Shown here piece by piece: positions 1 through 10,682 of a stretch of DNA of 61,476 nucleotides; the stretch's first letter is position 1; the number at the start of each line of letters is the position of its first letter. The stretch comes from an uncultured Granulosicoccus sp. (GTDB lineage Bacteria > Pseudomonadota > Gammaproteobacteria > Granulosicoccales > Granulosicoccaceae): NCBI GenBank assembly GCA_937924505.1, contig CALDSR010000016.1:1-61476 (forward strand), read 5' to 3'. The translations under genes were made by a program, and so were the position numbers. The notes below the pieces were generated by a model that worked only from the letters and a program-made list of their open reading frames with translations, was not told the origin of the DNA and did not search any database.

Positions 1-777
1 TTTAGTGGCAGCAGTAGTCGCAGCTTCCGATGCATCAATGGCAATGACTTCCCGCGCACCTGCCTGCGCGGCATTCAACGCGAATCCGCCCAGATAGGTG
101 TATACGTCCAGCACACGACAATTCTTGACCCACGGCGCCAATGCGGCGCGACTTTCGCGGTGATCATAGAACCAACCTGTCTTTTGCGATATCTCGGCAG
201 GCACTTCAAAGCTCAGTCCATTTTCAATGACGTTCAGATTTTCAACGGCATCGCCGAGTTGCCACTCGCGGTACAGCGGCAGATGTTCGAGCTCGCGCAC
301 TGGCGAGTCATTACGCAGAAGAATGGCACTGCACTCGATAAGTGCTGCAATATGCTCGACGATGTCGTCCCGAAATACTTCCATACCCGCGGTGGTTATC
401 TGCACTACACAGACGCTGTCATACCGATCCACGATCAGACCGGGTAAGGCATCGCCTTCACTGTGCACCCAACGGTAATAGGGTGCTGGATACCGTCGTT
501 GTCGCAGGGATAGCGCGATGCTCAGTCGCTCACGCAGGATGTCTGAGGAAAAAGGTTTGTTGGCACGTCGACTGGTAATACGAAGTGCGATGAGCGAATG
601 CGGATTCACATAGGCGTGACCCATGAACGTTCCGTTGGCACTTTCAACAACGACGGGGGCGCCTGGCTCAACACCTTTTAATGGTGTTGTAGCGGTATCA
701 ACCTCATTGGAGAATATCCAGTCGTGTCCGGCGACAACACGACGTTGTTCGCGCTTTTTCAAGCGCAATGTAGTCAT
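1..777 (-). CDS. rlmI: 23S rRNA m5C methyltransferase RlmI, 3' end cut by window edge
   Basis: This is the first 259 codons of an RlmI/YccW-type SAM-dependent methyltransferase, which makes m5C in 23S rRNA (position 1962 in E. coli). The frame is open from an ATG at 777 to the window edge, so the C-terminal part of the Rossmann domain is missing here. An N-terminal PUA-like RNA-binding region covers about residues 1-85. The family motif QKTGWFYDHRESR starts at about residue 198. The SAM-binding motif VLDVYTYLGGF is at about 222-232 and is followed by the acidic motif VIAIDAS at 244-250. It lies downstream of rsd on the same strand with a 32-bp gap. Family assignment is firm; the exact target base is inferred from the family. 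Confidence 0.9.
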   Translation of the reverse strand, partial: MTTLRLKKREQRRVVAGHDWIFSNEVDTATTPLKGVEPGAPVVVESANGTFMGHAYVNPHSLIALRITSRRANKPFSSDILRERLSIALSLRQRRYPAPYYRWVHSEGDALPGLIVDRYDSVCVVQITTAGMEVFRDDIVEHIAALIECSAILLRNDSPVRELEHLPLYREWQLGDAVENLNVIENGLSFEVPAEISQKTGWFYDHRESRAALAPWVKNCRVLDVYTYLGGFALNAAQAGAREVIAIDASEAATTAATK

Positions 778-809
778 CGCAATGCGATGCCGACTACCTG
801 TTTAATTTT

Positions 810-1295
810 CTATCGCTTCAGCGCGGCAAGTATCTGATCTTCAAGTTCGCCTCGAATGGCAATGATCTCACCCAGTCGAGAAAGGTCACCGGCGAGCATG
901 TCGACGTCGTCAGCGGTTCCTTCATAGGCATCGTACTTGTCGTTGAAATCAACCAGGTAATCGGTTGTCTCGGCAATGGCTGGATAGACTTCCTTGGCAA
1001 CATCTTTTGCTGCCCGACGTCGCTCCTTGCCTTCGATGATGCGTTGGTATACTTCGAAATGTCCCATCGCCGTGTAGTCGACCATGATCTGGCAGAAGCT
1101 ACGCAACTGATCGGACTTGACCGTGTGATCTTCGATATCGCGCTTGTCAAACGAACTGACACCGGAAAGCTCGCAATAGCTGATCACCATTTCCTGGCGC
1201 AATTTGATCAGCGAATCGATCGTCTGTTGCAGTCGACCGCGGCGTTCCACACCTTGCGGAGTTGCATCAGATTGGGCTTCAGCGTTTGCAGACAT
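810..1295 (-). CDS. rsd: Rsd/AlgQ family anti-sigma-70 regulator
   Basis: This 161-residue protein is all-helical and matches the Rsd/AlgQ family, which binds region 4 of sigma-70 and shifts RNA polymerase use in stationary phase. The family core is visible: LRQEMVISYCELSG near residue 33, then the SFCQIMVDYTAMGHFEVY block, and a C-terminal helix ending in LEDQILAALKR. Residues 1-20 are a polar extension without family signal. A GGAGAG ribosome-binding site lies just upstream of the ATG. Rsd is largely confined to gammaproteobacteria, so it helps place the organism. The 244-bp upstream gap is A+T-rich and should hold its promoter, but I could not pick a convincing -35/-10 pair. Confidence 0.88.
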   Translation of the reverse strand: MSANAEAQSDATPQGVERRGRLQQTIDSLIKLRQEMVISYCELSGVSSFDKRDIEDHTVKSDQLRSFCQIMVDYTAMGHFEVYQRIIEGKERRRAAKDVAKEVYPAIAETTDYLVDFNDKYDAYEGTADDVDMLAGDLSRLGEIIAIRGELEDQILAALKR

Positions 1296-1469
1296 CAGGC
1301 TCTCCAGCAGACATTAAGTAACGACATCGGGGGGGATCGACAGCTGCCAGATACAAGCAAGGATACTGCCACCCACTAGACGTAATTTAAACACAGGAAA
1401 ACCGGGAAAGTCACGTAAATTTGTTAACTTATTTTCTCTGCAGGTTAATGCAAGCAAATGAAAAATAAT

Positions 1470-1483
1470 AAGTTTTAAAACTT
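1470..1483. repeat. 14-bp perfect palindrome in the ycgN-rsd gap
   Basis: AAGTTTTAAAACTT is a perfect palindrome in the A+T-rich 244-bp gap between ycgN and the start of rsd. It could be an operator or simply a chance palindrome in A+T-rich DNA. No U-run or stable G+C stem is present, so it does not look like a terminator. Confidence 0.3.
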
Positions 1484-1539
1484 GACTTCACGACATCCTG
1501 CGCTACCGAAGTATAGGCTTGCCAGATTGACGATCGCGC

Positions 1540-1989
1540 TTAATCGTCGACCCAGTTGATGACATGATGGTGATATTCGGCGAGCGGCACCTCACTTTCC
1601 GGAACCGAGTAGCCAGTGACCGAAATTCCGGCCTGACGAACGGTGTCTGGATCGCCGCTAATCAAGGGATGCCACTGCGCCAGGCTGCGACCTTCGGCAA
1701 GCCGTCGATAGGCACAGCTTTTTGGCAGCCAGGAAATCTTCTGTGCGGTCAGTGGCCGCACCGACAGACAATCAGCCACCCGTTGGAATCGATTTCCGTA
1801 GTCTTTACACCGGCACGTATTTCCATCCAGCAACTCGCAGGCGACGCTGGTATATCGGATTTCTCCGGAATCCTCGTCCTCGAGCTTCTGCAAACAGCAG
1901 CGCCCACAGCCATCGCACAACGATTCCCACTCAGCATCACTCAACTCATCCAGTGATTTTGCTTGCCAGTATCGTGTGTCGTCAGCCAT
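1540..1989 (-). CDS. ycgN: YcgN/UPF0260 family cysteine-cluster protein
   Basis: This 149-residue protein belongs to UPF0260 (YcgN), a conserved cysteine-cluster family that may bind zinc or an iron-sulfur cluster; its function is not established. The N-terminal CDGCGRCC cluster gives Cys25, 28, 31 and 32, followed by Cys51, 59, 61 and 74. The family-typical segment WLPKSCAYRRLAEG follows in the middle, and the conserved HHVINW sits near the C terminus. The ATG at 1989 lies 10 bases past the restored stop of fbp, so rubredoxin, fbp and ycgN probably form one minus-strand transcript. Confidence 0.87.
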   Translation of the reverse strand: MADDTRYWQAKSLDELSDAEWESLCDGCGRCCLQKLEDEDSGEIRYTSVACELLDGNTCRCKDYGNRFQRVADCLSVRPLTAQKISWLPKSCAYRRLAEGRSLAQWHPLISGDPDTVRQAGISVTGYSVPESEVPLAEYHHHVINWVDD

Positions 1990-1999
1990 GAGCTAGCGG

Positions 2000-3015
2000 C
2001 TACAGCGTGGCCTGACGGTGATAGTCGATCAGACGCTGGACTTCCTCGGCCGACCCCATCAACACCGGAACCCGCTGATGCAAGGACGTTGGTTGAATAT
2101 CCAGTATGTGTTCCTCGCCCGTATGGGCCAGGCCCCCGGCCTGCTCTATCAACATGCCCATGGGCTGGCTTCATACAAGAGACGCAACTTTCCCGCCTGC
2201 CCACTCGCGTGCAGACGTGCATCGTTCGGGTATAGAAACACGCCGCCGCGACACAGAATGCGATGGATGTCACCAACCATCGAGCCAGCCCAGCGCATAT
2301 TGAAATTGCTACCGCGCGGACCTTCCTTGCCTGCAACACATTCGTCGATATAACGTTTGACCGGTGGCAACCAATGACGCGCATAGGCTGCATTGATAGC
2401 AAATTCATTGGTGCTCGCCGCTACCTTCATGTCCGGGTGCGTCAAGATGAACTCACCAATGCTGTTGTCAAGCGTAAACCCTGCGACGCCATGACCAGTG
2501 GTTAACACCATCATCGTTGCCGAGCTATACAGGCAATAGCCAGCGCACACCTGCTTGCGCCCGGCCTGCAGAAAGCTATCGTCGGTGGGCGCGGCACTAT
2601 CACCATGATGGGTGATGGAAAAAATCGTTCCGGTTGCACCATTGACATCAATGTTGCTGGAACCATCCAGCGGATCAAACGCAAGCAAGTAATCGCCTCG
2701 TGCGTATTGTTCCGGTATGGCATAGTGCGCGTCCATTTCTTCGGACGCGACCGCCGCCAACAAACCAGAACGTTGCATGGACTCGATAAAGACATCGTTG
2801 GCGATGATGTCGAGCTTTTTTTGATCCTCACCCTGCACGTTTTCTTGCCCGGCCGCACCGAGCACGCCTGCAAGCTCGCCAAGACGAACCAGATTGGAGA
2901 CACGCTTACAGGCCGTGGCCACATCGTTGAGCAGCGCCGTAAAGGCTCCGCGAGCCTCAGGCTCCTGACGACCACACTCAATGATGTACTGCGTCAGACT
3001 GGTTCCGAGCTTCAT
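2000..3015 (-). pseudogene. fbp: class I fructose-1,6-bisphosphatase, interrupted by a 1-base frameshift
   Basis: This encodes class I FBPase, which hydrolyses fructose-1,6-bisphosphate in gluconeogenesis. The signature DPLDGSSNID is at residues 114-123 and the metal-binding SEE at 91-93. Read straight, the frame ends early at 2149 with [10 protein letters not shown] (288 residues). In the next frame the family's C terminus continues at once as [12 protein letters not shown] and runs to a TAG at 2000-2002, giving about 338 residues in total, the usual family length. A single base is missing near 2161, inside the conserved LYExxPM active-site segment. Because the downstream frame is perfectly preserved, this is either a recent mutation or a sequencing error. 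The start ATG overlaps the rubredoxin stop (ATGA). Confidence 0.88.
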
Positions 3016-3188
3016 GTTGATATCTCCACCATATCGAAATCATCTTTCACCGCCCCACAATCCGGGCAGCTCCAGTTCAGCGGGACATCCTCCCACCGGG
3101 TACCGGGAGCTATGCCATCATCGGGCCATCCCGCCTCCTCGTTATAGATGAGGCCACACACACTGCATAGATATCGCTTGTAATCCAC
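3012..3188 (-). CDS. rubredoxin, GTG start
   Basis: This is a 58-residue rubredoxin, a one-iron electron carrier. The four iron ligands are present as CSVCG (Cys8, Cys11) and CPDCG (Cys41, Cys44), with the typical [18 protein letters not shown] stretch between. The open frame reaches upstream to 3389, which would overlap hemL on the other strand. I chose GTG at 3188 because it gives the normal rubredoxin length and has GAGCGAGAAG just upstream. The TGA stop overlaps the fbp ATG (ATGA), which predicts translational coupling. It is divergent from hemL, so both must start from the short region 3189-3267. The redox partner is not visible in the window. Confidence 0.88.
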   Translation of the reverse strand: MDYKRYLCSVCGLIYNEEAGWPDDGIAPGTRWEDVPLNWSCPDCGAVKDDFDMVEIST

Positions 3189-3267
3189 GGACTTCTCGCT
3201 CGCTATTAGCGCTTGATTGTCGCATTTAGCGCAACAAGTTGCCGTATCATCGGACGTACATATTCGC

Positions 3268-4566
3268 ATGACTTCAGAGGTTCCAGCTTTGAGCGATACG
3301 CTATTTTCCCGAGCCCGGGACATCATTCCCGGTGGCGTCAATTCTCCGGTACGGGCCTTTGGCAGCGTCGGTGGCACACCACGCTTCATTACTCGCGCCG
3401 AAGGTGCCCATATCTTCGATGCCGAGGGACGCCGCTACGTTGACTACGTCGGCTCCTGGGGCCCGATGCTGCTCGGCCACGCGCACCCGGAGGTAATCGC
3501 CGCCGTCAAGGCGGCGGCTGACAATGGCTTAAGCTTTGGCGCACCAACGGAACTGGAAGTCGAGATGGCCGAACGCATCTGCAAACTGGTGCCTTCGATG
3601 GACATGGTGCGCATGTGCAGTTCCGGCACCGAGGCCACCATGAGTGCCATTCGCCTCGCACGAGGCTTCACCGGGCGCGACGACATCGTCAAATTCGAAG
3701 GGTGTTATCACGGTCATTCGGATTCACTGCTGGTGAAAGCTGGCTCGGGCGCATTGACACTCGGCGTTCCCAATTCACCCGGCGTTCCCGCTGACTTTGC
3801 CAAGCACACCCTGACCGTTTCATTTAATGATAGCGACGCGATAACCGAGCTCTTCAAGTCGCGCGGCGATGCCATTGCCTGTGTCATTGTTGAACCGATT
3901 GCCGGCAATATGAACTTCGTCGAGCCCCTGCCCGGTTATCTGCAAACCTTGCGCGAACTCTGTACTGCACATGGCGCTGTGTTGATATTCGATGAAGTCA
4001 TGACAGGCTTCAGAGTTGCGGCTGGCGGTGCGCAGGAACGCTATAAAGTGACACCAGATCTGACAACACTGGGTAAGGTTATTGGTGGCGGTATGCCAGT
4101 CGGCGCTTTTGGTGGTCGGCGCGATATCATGAATGAGATCTCCCCTGTCGGTCCTGTGTACCAGGCAGGCACACTGTCCGGCAATCCCATCGCGATGAGC
4201 GCAGGCATCAAGACACTAGAGCTGTTGTCCGCACCTGATTTTCATGATCGCTTGCATGAGCGCACCGGCAAACTGCTAGCCGGCATGCAGCAAGCCGCTG
4301 ACGATAACGGTGTGCCTTTCTGCACAGCACACGCAGGTGGCATGTTCGGATTCTTTTTTACCGACAAGGACAAGGTCACGAGCTTTGAAGATGTCATGGC
4401 TTGTGACGCTGAGCGGTTCAAGGCCTTCTTTCATTCGATGCTTGAATCCGGTATCTATCTCGCACCGTCTGCTTTTGAAGCAGGCTTTACCAGTGCTGCG
4501 CATAGTGACGAAGATTTCAAGGTCACTATCGATGCCGCGGCCCGCGCGTTCAAATCTATAGCCTGA
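3268..4566 (+). CDS. hemL: glutamate-1-semialdehyde 2,1-aminomutase
   Basis: HemL is a PLP enzyme that converts glutamate-1-semialdehyde to 5-aminolevulinate in the C5 haem pathway. The ATG at 3268 gives 432 residues, matching the family; an in-frame start at 3217 would add 17 unconserved residues. [17 protein letters not shown] is near the N terminus, followed by [17 protein letters not shown], the cofactor-site [10 protein letters not shown], and the Schiff-base lysine in [10 protein letters not shown] at residue 270. The end AARAFKSIA is intact. It is divergent from rubredoxin, and a sulfotransferase-like gene follows after 26 bp on the same strand. Confidence 0.96.
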   Translation: MTSEVPALSDTLFSRARDIIPGGVNSPVRAFGSVGGTPRFITRAEGAHIFDAEGRRYVDYVGSWGPMLLGHAHPEVIAAVKAAADNGLSFGAPTELEVEMAERICKLVPSMDMVRMCSSGTEATMSAIRLARGFTGRDDIVKFEGCYHGHSDSLLVKAGSGALTLGVPNSPGVPADFAKHTLTVSFNDSDAITELFKSRGDAIACVIVEPIAGNMNFVEPLPGYLQTLRELCTAHGAVLIFDEVMTGFRVAAGGAQERYKVTPDLTTLGKVIGGGMPVGAFGGRRDIMNEISPVGPVYQAGTLSGNPIAMSAGIKTLELLSAPDFHDRLHERTGKLLAGMQQAADDNGVPFCTAHAGGMFGFFFTDKDKVTSFEDVMACDAERFKAFFHSMLESGIYLAPSAFEAGFTSAAHSDEDFKVTIDAAARAFKSIA

Positions 4567-4592
4567 CACTGACCCTGATCCCGAGCGCTAAC

Positions 4593-5312
4593 ATGACTGG
4601 ACAATGCATAGCCATGTGGTCAGGCCCGCGAAATATTTCAACGGCCATGATGCGCTCCTGGGAAAATCGCAGCGATACAGTGGTAGTTGATGAACCGTTT
4701 TATGCGCATTTTTTGCAATCAACCGGTATCGATCATCCGATGGCGGATGAAGTCATTGCCGCCGGCAATACTGACTTTAAAGATATTATCGAAGCGCTTC
4801 GCCGACCACCCGCTTCCGGCATCTTCTATCAGAAGCACATTACCACGCACTGGATGGACTACTTTCCGATTGATTGGCTGGCAGACATAAAACACGTGTT
4901 TCTGATTCGCGAACCATCTCGGGTGGTTGCGTCATATGCGGTCAAGCGGCAGGAACTGACTGCTTTCGATCTTGGCTATGCCCAGCAAGCGATGCTGTTT
5001 GACGTTATCCGCCAACAAAAAGGTACGCCACCACCTGTGATCGACAGCGGTCGTTTTTTAATCGATCCCGAAGCACAGCTGCGAGCCCTGTGTGATCAGT
5101 TAAACATCGCGTTTGACGACGGTATGCTTCAATGGCCAGCTGGCAAACGCGACAGTGATGGCTTGTGGGAGAGCCACTGGTACGATGCGGTTATCCGGTC
5201 CACCGGCTTTGGCCCGGTAAACAAAATGCCATTGACCTTGTCTTCTGGACAACAACAGATCGTTGATTCGTGTGAACCTCACTACCAAAAAATGAGTGAG
5301 TACACGCTGTAG
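4593..5312 (+). CDS. sulfotransferase-like protein
   Basis: This 239-residue protein resembles the P-loop sulfotransferase-like family found in many proteobacteria. The N-terminal MWSGPRNISTAMMRSWENR matches the family's phosphosulfate-binding loop (a loose variant of the PAPS P-loop). The central HVFLIREPSRVVASYA is the second cofactor-binding motif (RxPxxxxxS). ESHWYDAVIRSTGF lies near the C terminus. No signal peptide or membrane segment is seen, so it should be cytoplasmic. It follows hemL by 26 bp and may be co-transcribed, but there is no evident pathway link. The acceptor substrate cannot be predicted. It converges on the outer-membrane protein gene. Confidence 0.72.
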   Translation: MTGQCIAMWSGPRNISTAMMRSWENRSDTVVVDEPFYAHFLQSTGIDHPMADEVIAAGNTDFKDIIEALRRPPASGIFYQKHITTHWMDYFPIDWLADIKHVFLIREPSRVVASYAVKRQELTAFDLGYAQQAMLFDVIRQQKGTPPPVIDSGRFLIDPEAQLRALCDQLNIAFDDGMLQWPAGKRDSDGLWESHWYDAVIRSTGFGPVNKMPLTLSSGQQQIVDSCEPHYQKMSEYTL

Positions 5313-5330
5313 CAGTGAATAGTCAATCAC

Positions 5331-5873
5331 TCAGAAGTAAAACTTCAAACCCAGACTAACCGCAGACAAGTCGTCAAAGATCCCGACATCCTGGCTATAG
5401 AAAACATAGTCTGCCGACAAATCCACGCGCTTACTCAAAACAGTTTCAAGTCCAAAGCCAAATGAAATGCTGGCGTCTTCGTCAGAAAATTCACGTCTAC
5501 CTATAGTCTCGGTCAATTCAACCGCTGTTAACCCAGCCATCGCATAGGCGGTGGTGCGAGCCCCGAGTGGTGCATGCGCTTTCAAAAACACACTGGAATA
5601 GACAACATCGATCTCGTCGAACGCATCGACGTCGTCTTCGCTGCCAAAGCCAAAATGCCCCTCAAGATCGAATACCCGACTTATCGGTAAACCCAGGCGT
5701 AGTCGCACGCCGCGTGGATTCAAGTCATCGTCGCTACTGCCATCCAATGAAAACGCGCTGCCATCAATACCAAGGTAGGGACCGGCTTGCGCATCCGAAG
5801 CTTGGCCACTGGAACTCGCGACCAGCATGATCAGAGGGGCAAGCTTGAGAAGAAATTGTTTACTGATGTTCAT
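5331..5873 (-). CDS. small outer-membrane beta-barrel protein
   Basis: This 180-residue protein starts at the ATG at 5873, which begins a clear signal peptide (MNISKQF, hydrophobic LLKLAPLIMLVASS, then GQASDA cleavage region). A longer frame to 5978 would put 35 non-signal residues in front. The mature part has alternating hydrophobic beta strands such as GVRLRLGL, VYSSVFLKAHA, ISFGFGLETVL and VDLSADYVFY, and ends SLGLKFYF with the terminal aromatic residue expected of an outer-membrane barrel. The likely fold is an eight-strand OmpA/OmpW-like barrel. Function is unknown. GAGAG precedes the start. Confidence 0.75.
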   Translation of the reverse strand: MNISKQFLLKLAPLIMLVASSSGQASDAQAGPYLGIDGSAFSLDGSSDDDLNPRGVRLRLGLPISRVFDLEGHFGFGSEDDVDAFDEIDVVYSSVFLKAHAPLGARTTAYAMAGLTAVELTETIGRREFSDEDASISFGFGLETVLSKRVDLSADYVFYSQDVGIFDDLSAVSLGLKFYF

Positions 5874-5967
5874 ACTGCTCTCACGGTATAAAATGATGGC
5901 TGCCACTGTAGCCATCTTCGACTGAACCCTTTCTGAACAGCAGGGATTTTTCGCATAAATCCGTGGC

Positions 5968-8868
<2,901 letters not shown>

Positions 8869-8907
8869 GATTTTCTACTCGTTTGTCACTCGTTATTTAA
8901 TTATTTT

Positions 8908-9297
8908 TTATTCGCCAGCGTCGGCAAAGGCTTCGTATGCGTCAGGGTCCATCAATGCTTCAATATCGTTGACCTCATTGGGTTGCAGTTTGAAAATCCA
9001 GCCTTCGCCATAAGGGTCACTGTTGACCAGCTCGGGATTATCAGCAAGCTCGCCATTGGTGTCGATAACCTTGCCGGCGACGGGCGCATAGATATCAGAC
9101 GCAGCCTTGACCGATTCAACCACCGCGATGCCCTCTTCCGCGTCGCAACTGTGATCAATCTCGGGGGTTTCAACAAACACGAGATCGCCGAGCTGACCTT
9201 GCGCGTGATTGCTGATACCAACAGTGAGCGTGCCATCATCATTTAGCCGTACCCACTCGTGTGAAGCGGCAAATTTGAGATCACCTGGTGTTTCCAT
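8908..9297 (-). CDS. gcvH: glycine cleavage system H protein
   Basis: GcvH is the lipoylated shuttle of the glycine cleavage system. It has 129 residues, the family length. The lipoylated lysine is Lys64 in GIAVVESVKAASDIYAPVAG, in the canonical position. The N-terminal HEWVRL and C-terminal GEGWIFKL are also conserved. It lies between gcvT (38 bp upstream) and gcvP (39 bp downstream) on the same strand, so the three should be made from one glycine-responsive transcript. Confidence 0.97.
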   Translation of the reverse strand: METPGDLKFAASHEWVRLNDDGTLTVGISNHAQGQLGDLVFVETPEIDHSCDAEEGIAVVESVKAASDIYAPVAGKVIDTNGELADNPELVNSDPYGEGWIFKLQPNEVNDIEALMDPDAYEAFADAGE

Positions 9298-9335
9298 GCT
9301 TTCAGTCCTCGAACAGTAATAGAGAAAGAGTTATT

Positions 9336-10412
9336 TCAAGAATCTTGATTTAGAAAAGGCACGCTGACCACATGGGCGGCGTGCAGCTTGTCGCGAATAA
9401 TGACATCACAGCCACCCTCAAAGCGCTTGTCGACGCGTGCCAGTGCAATGGTCTTTTGCAAGGTCGGGCTAAAAGTGCCAGACGTAATCGTGCCAATCGC
9501 CTTGCCAACACGTTCAACCGTTTGACCTTGTCTCAACACACCGCGCCCATCCAGTGTCAGGCCCAGCATGACGGAGCGACCGCCAAACAGTTTGTGATCT
9601 TCCAGCGTTTCGCGTCCGATAAAGTCTCGTGCTTCGTCATCAAGATCAATGGTCCAGGCAATGCCCGATTCCGCCGGTGTATGGTCTTCATCGAGATCGT
9701 TACCATACAAGCTCATGCCGGCTTCAAGCCGCAAGGTATCGCGTGCGCCCAGCCCCGCAGGCGTTACATCTGCATCAAGCAATGCCTGCCAGAAGTCATT
9801 TGCGTCGGATTCGGGTAGCGCAATTTCGAGCCCATCCTCACCGGTATAACCTGTGCGGGCAATGAACCAGTCATCCGATCGCCAGGCACTAAAACGTTTC
9901 AATGCCTTGACAGCATCACCATTGAGCCCGCGCGCATTCAGTACCGAAGCGGCGGTGTCCACAGCCTTGGGCCCTTGCACAGCCAGCAAGGCGAGATTGT
10001 CCACGACATCAATCTTGACCTGTTCGGTACGATGCTTTTCAAACCAGGCGAGATCCTTTTCCCGAGTCGCTGCATTGACGATCAGGCGATAGTCGTTGTC
10101 ACCCATGCAGTAAACGATCAGATCATCAATGACGCCACCGTTTTCATTGCACAGACAGCTGTACAGCGCTTTTCCCTGTTCGAGTTTCTTGACGTCGTTA
10201 CTGAGCAGCTTGCGAAGCCATGGCATCGCATCATCACCCGCTATATCAACGATAGTCATGTGTGACACATCAAACACGCCCGCCGCCTGCCGTACGGCGT
10301 GATGCTCGTTAACCAGGGAACCGTAGTGAACCGGCAGCGAATAGCCTGCAAAATCAACCATCTTGCCGCCCGCATCTATATGCGCTGCATGTAGTGGTGT
10401 GTGTTTACTCAT
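9336..10412 (-). CDS. gcvT: aminomethyltransferase, T protein
   Basis: GcvT transfers the methylene carbon of glycine from lipoyl-GcvH to tetrahydrofolate and releases ammonia. The 358-residue protein shows the family start TPLHAAHIDAGGKMVDFAGY, the DVSHM motif, RTGYTGEDGLEI in the middle and GLGARDTLRLEAGM for folate binding. It is the first gene of the operon. The riboswitch ends about 42 bp upstream of its ATG at 10412. Confidence 0.96.
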   Translation of the reverse strand: MSKHTPLHAAHIDAGGKMVDFAGYSLPVHYGSLVNEHHAVRQAAGVFDVSHMTIVDIAGDDAMPWLRKLLSNDVKKLEQGKALYSCLCNENGGVIDDLIVYCMGDNDYRLIVNAATREKDLAWFEKHRTEQVKIDVVDNLALLAVQGPKAVDTAASVLNARGLNGDAVKALKRFSAWRSDDWFIARTGYTGEDGLEIALPESDANDFWQALLDADVTPAGLGARDTLRLEAGMSLYGNDLDEDHTPAESGIAWTIDLDDEARDFIGRETLEDHKLFGGRSVMLGLTLDGRGVLRQGQTVERVGKAIGTITSGTFSPTLQKTIALARVDKRFEGGCDVIIRDKLHAAHVVSVPFLNQDS

Positions 10413-10454
10413 TATTTTCAGGCTCCGTCAGTGGCTCTCGATGCTACATGCACC

Positions 10455-10650
10455 GATGCCCCTCTGTCCGGGAACCTGAGAGATTGGAGTGCATAGGCAA
10501 CATCGTTGCACTCTTTCCCCTTGGGCGGGTAGCGTTGCTACCACTCTCCAGAGTCGACTGGCTGTGCTGGTCCTTTTGCCTGAGCGTTTACGGGCTGTTG
10601 CGCCTTCGGCGCCGATCTGAACTGTGACGTTCGAAACCGGTCTCTCCCAA
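10455..10650 (-). promoter_or_regulatory. tandem glycine riboswitch upstream of gcvT
   Basis: Read on the minus strand, two successive glycine aptamers are recognisable. The first begins GGGAGAGACC, has the core GGCGCCGAAGGCGCAA and the CTCAGGCAAAAGGACC element, and closes with CTCTGGAGAG. The second contains CGCCCAAGGGGAAAGAG, then CCAATCTCTCAGGT and GGACAGAGGGGC. Tandem aptamers are typical upstream of gcvT, where glycine binding turns on the cleavage operon. The RNA starts about 35 bp after the lnt stop. The second core (CCCAAGGGGAAA) deviates from the usual CCGAAGGGGCAA form. Confidence 0.9.
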
Positions 10651-10682
10651 CAAGCTTGCGTCGTACCGCGAAGAATATTTGA

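Noticed and set aside
1941..2408. 155-codon minus-strand frame overlapping the end of fbp and the start of ycgN
   Set aside because: The true fbp C terminus is read in a different frame here; this one has no family signal and is a shadow.
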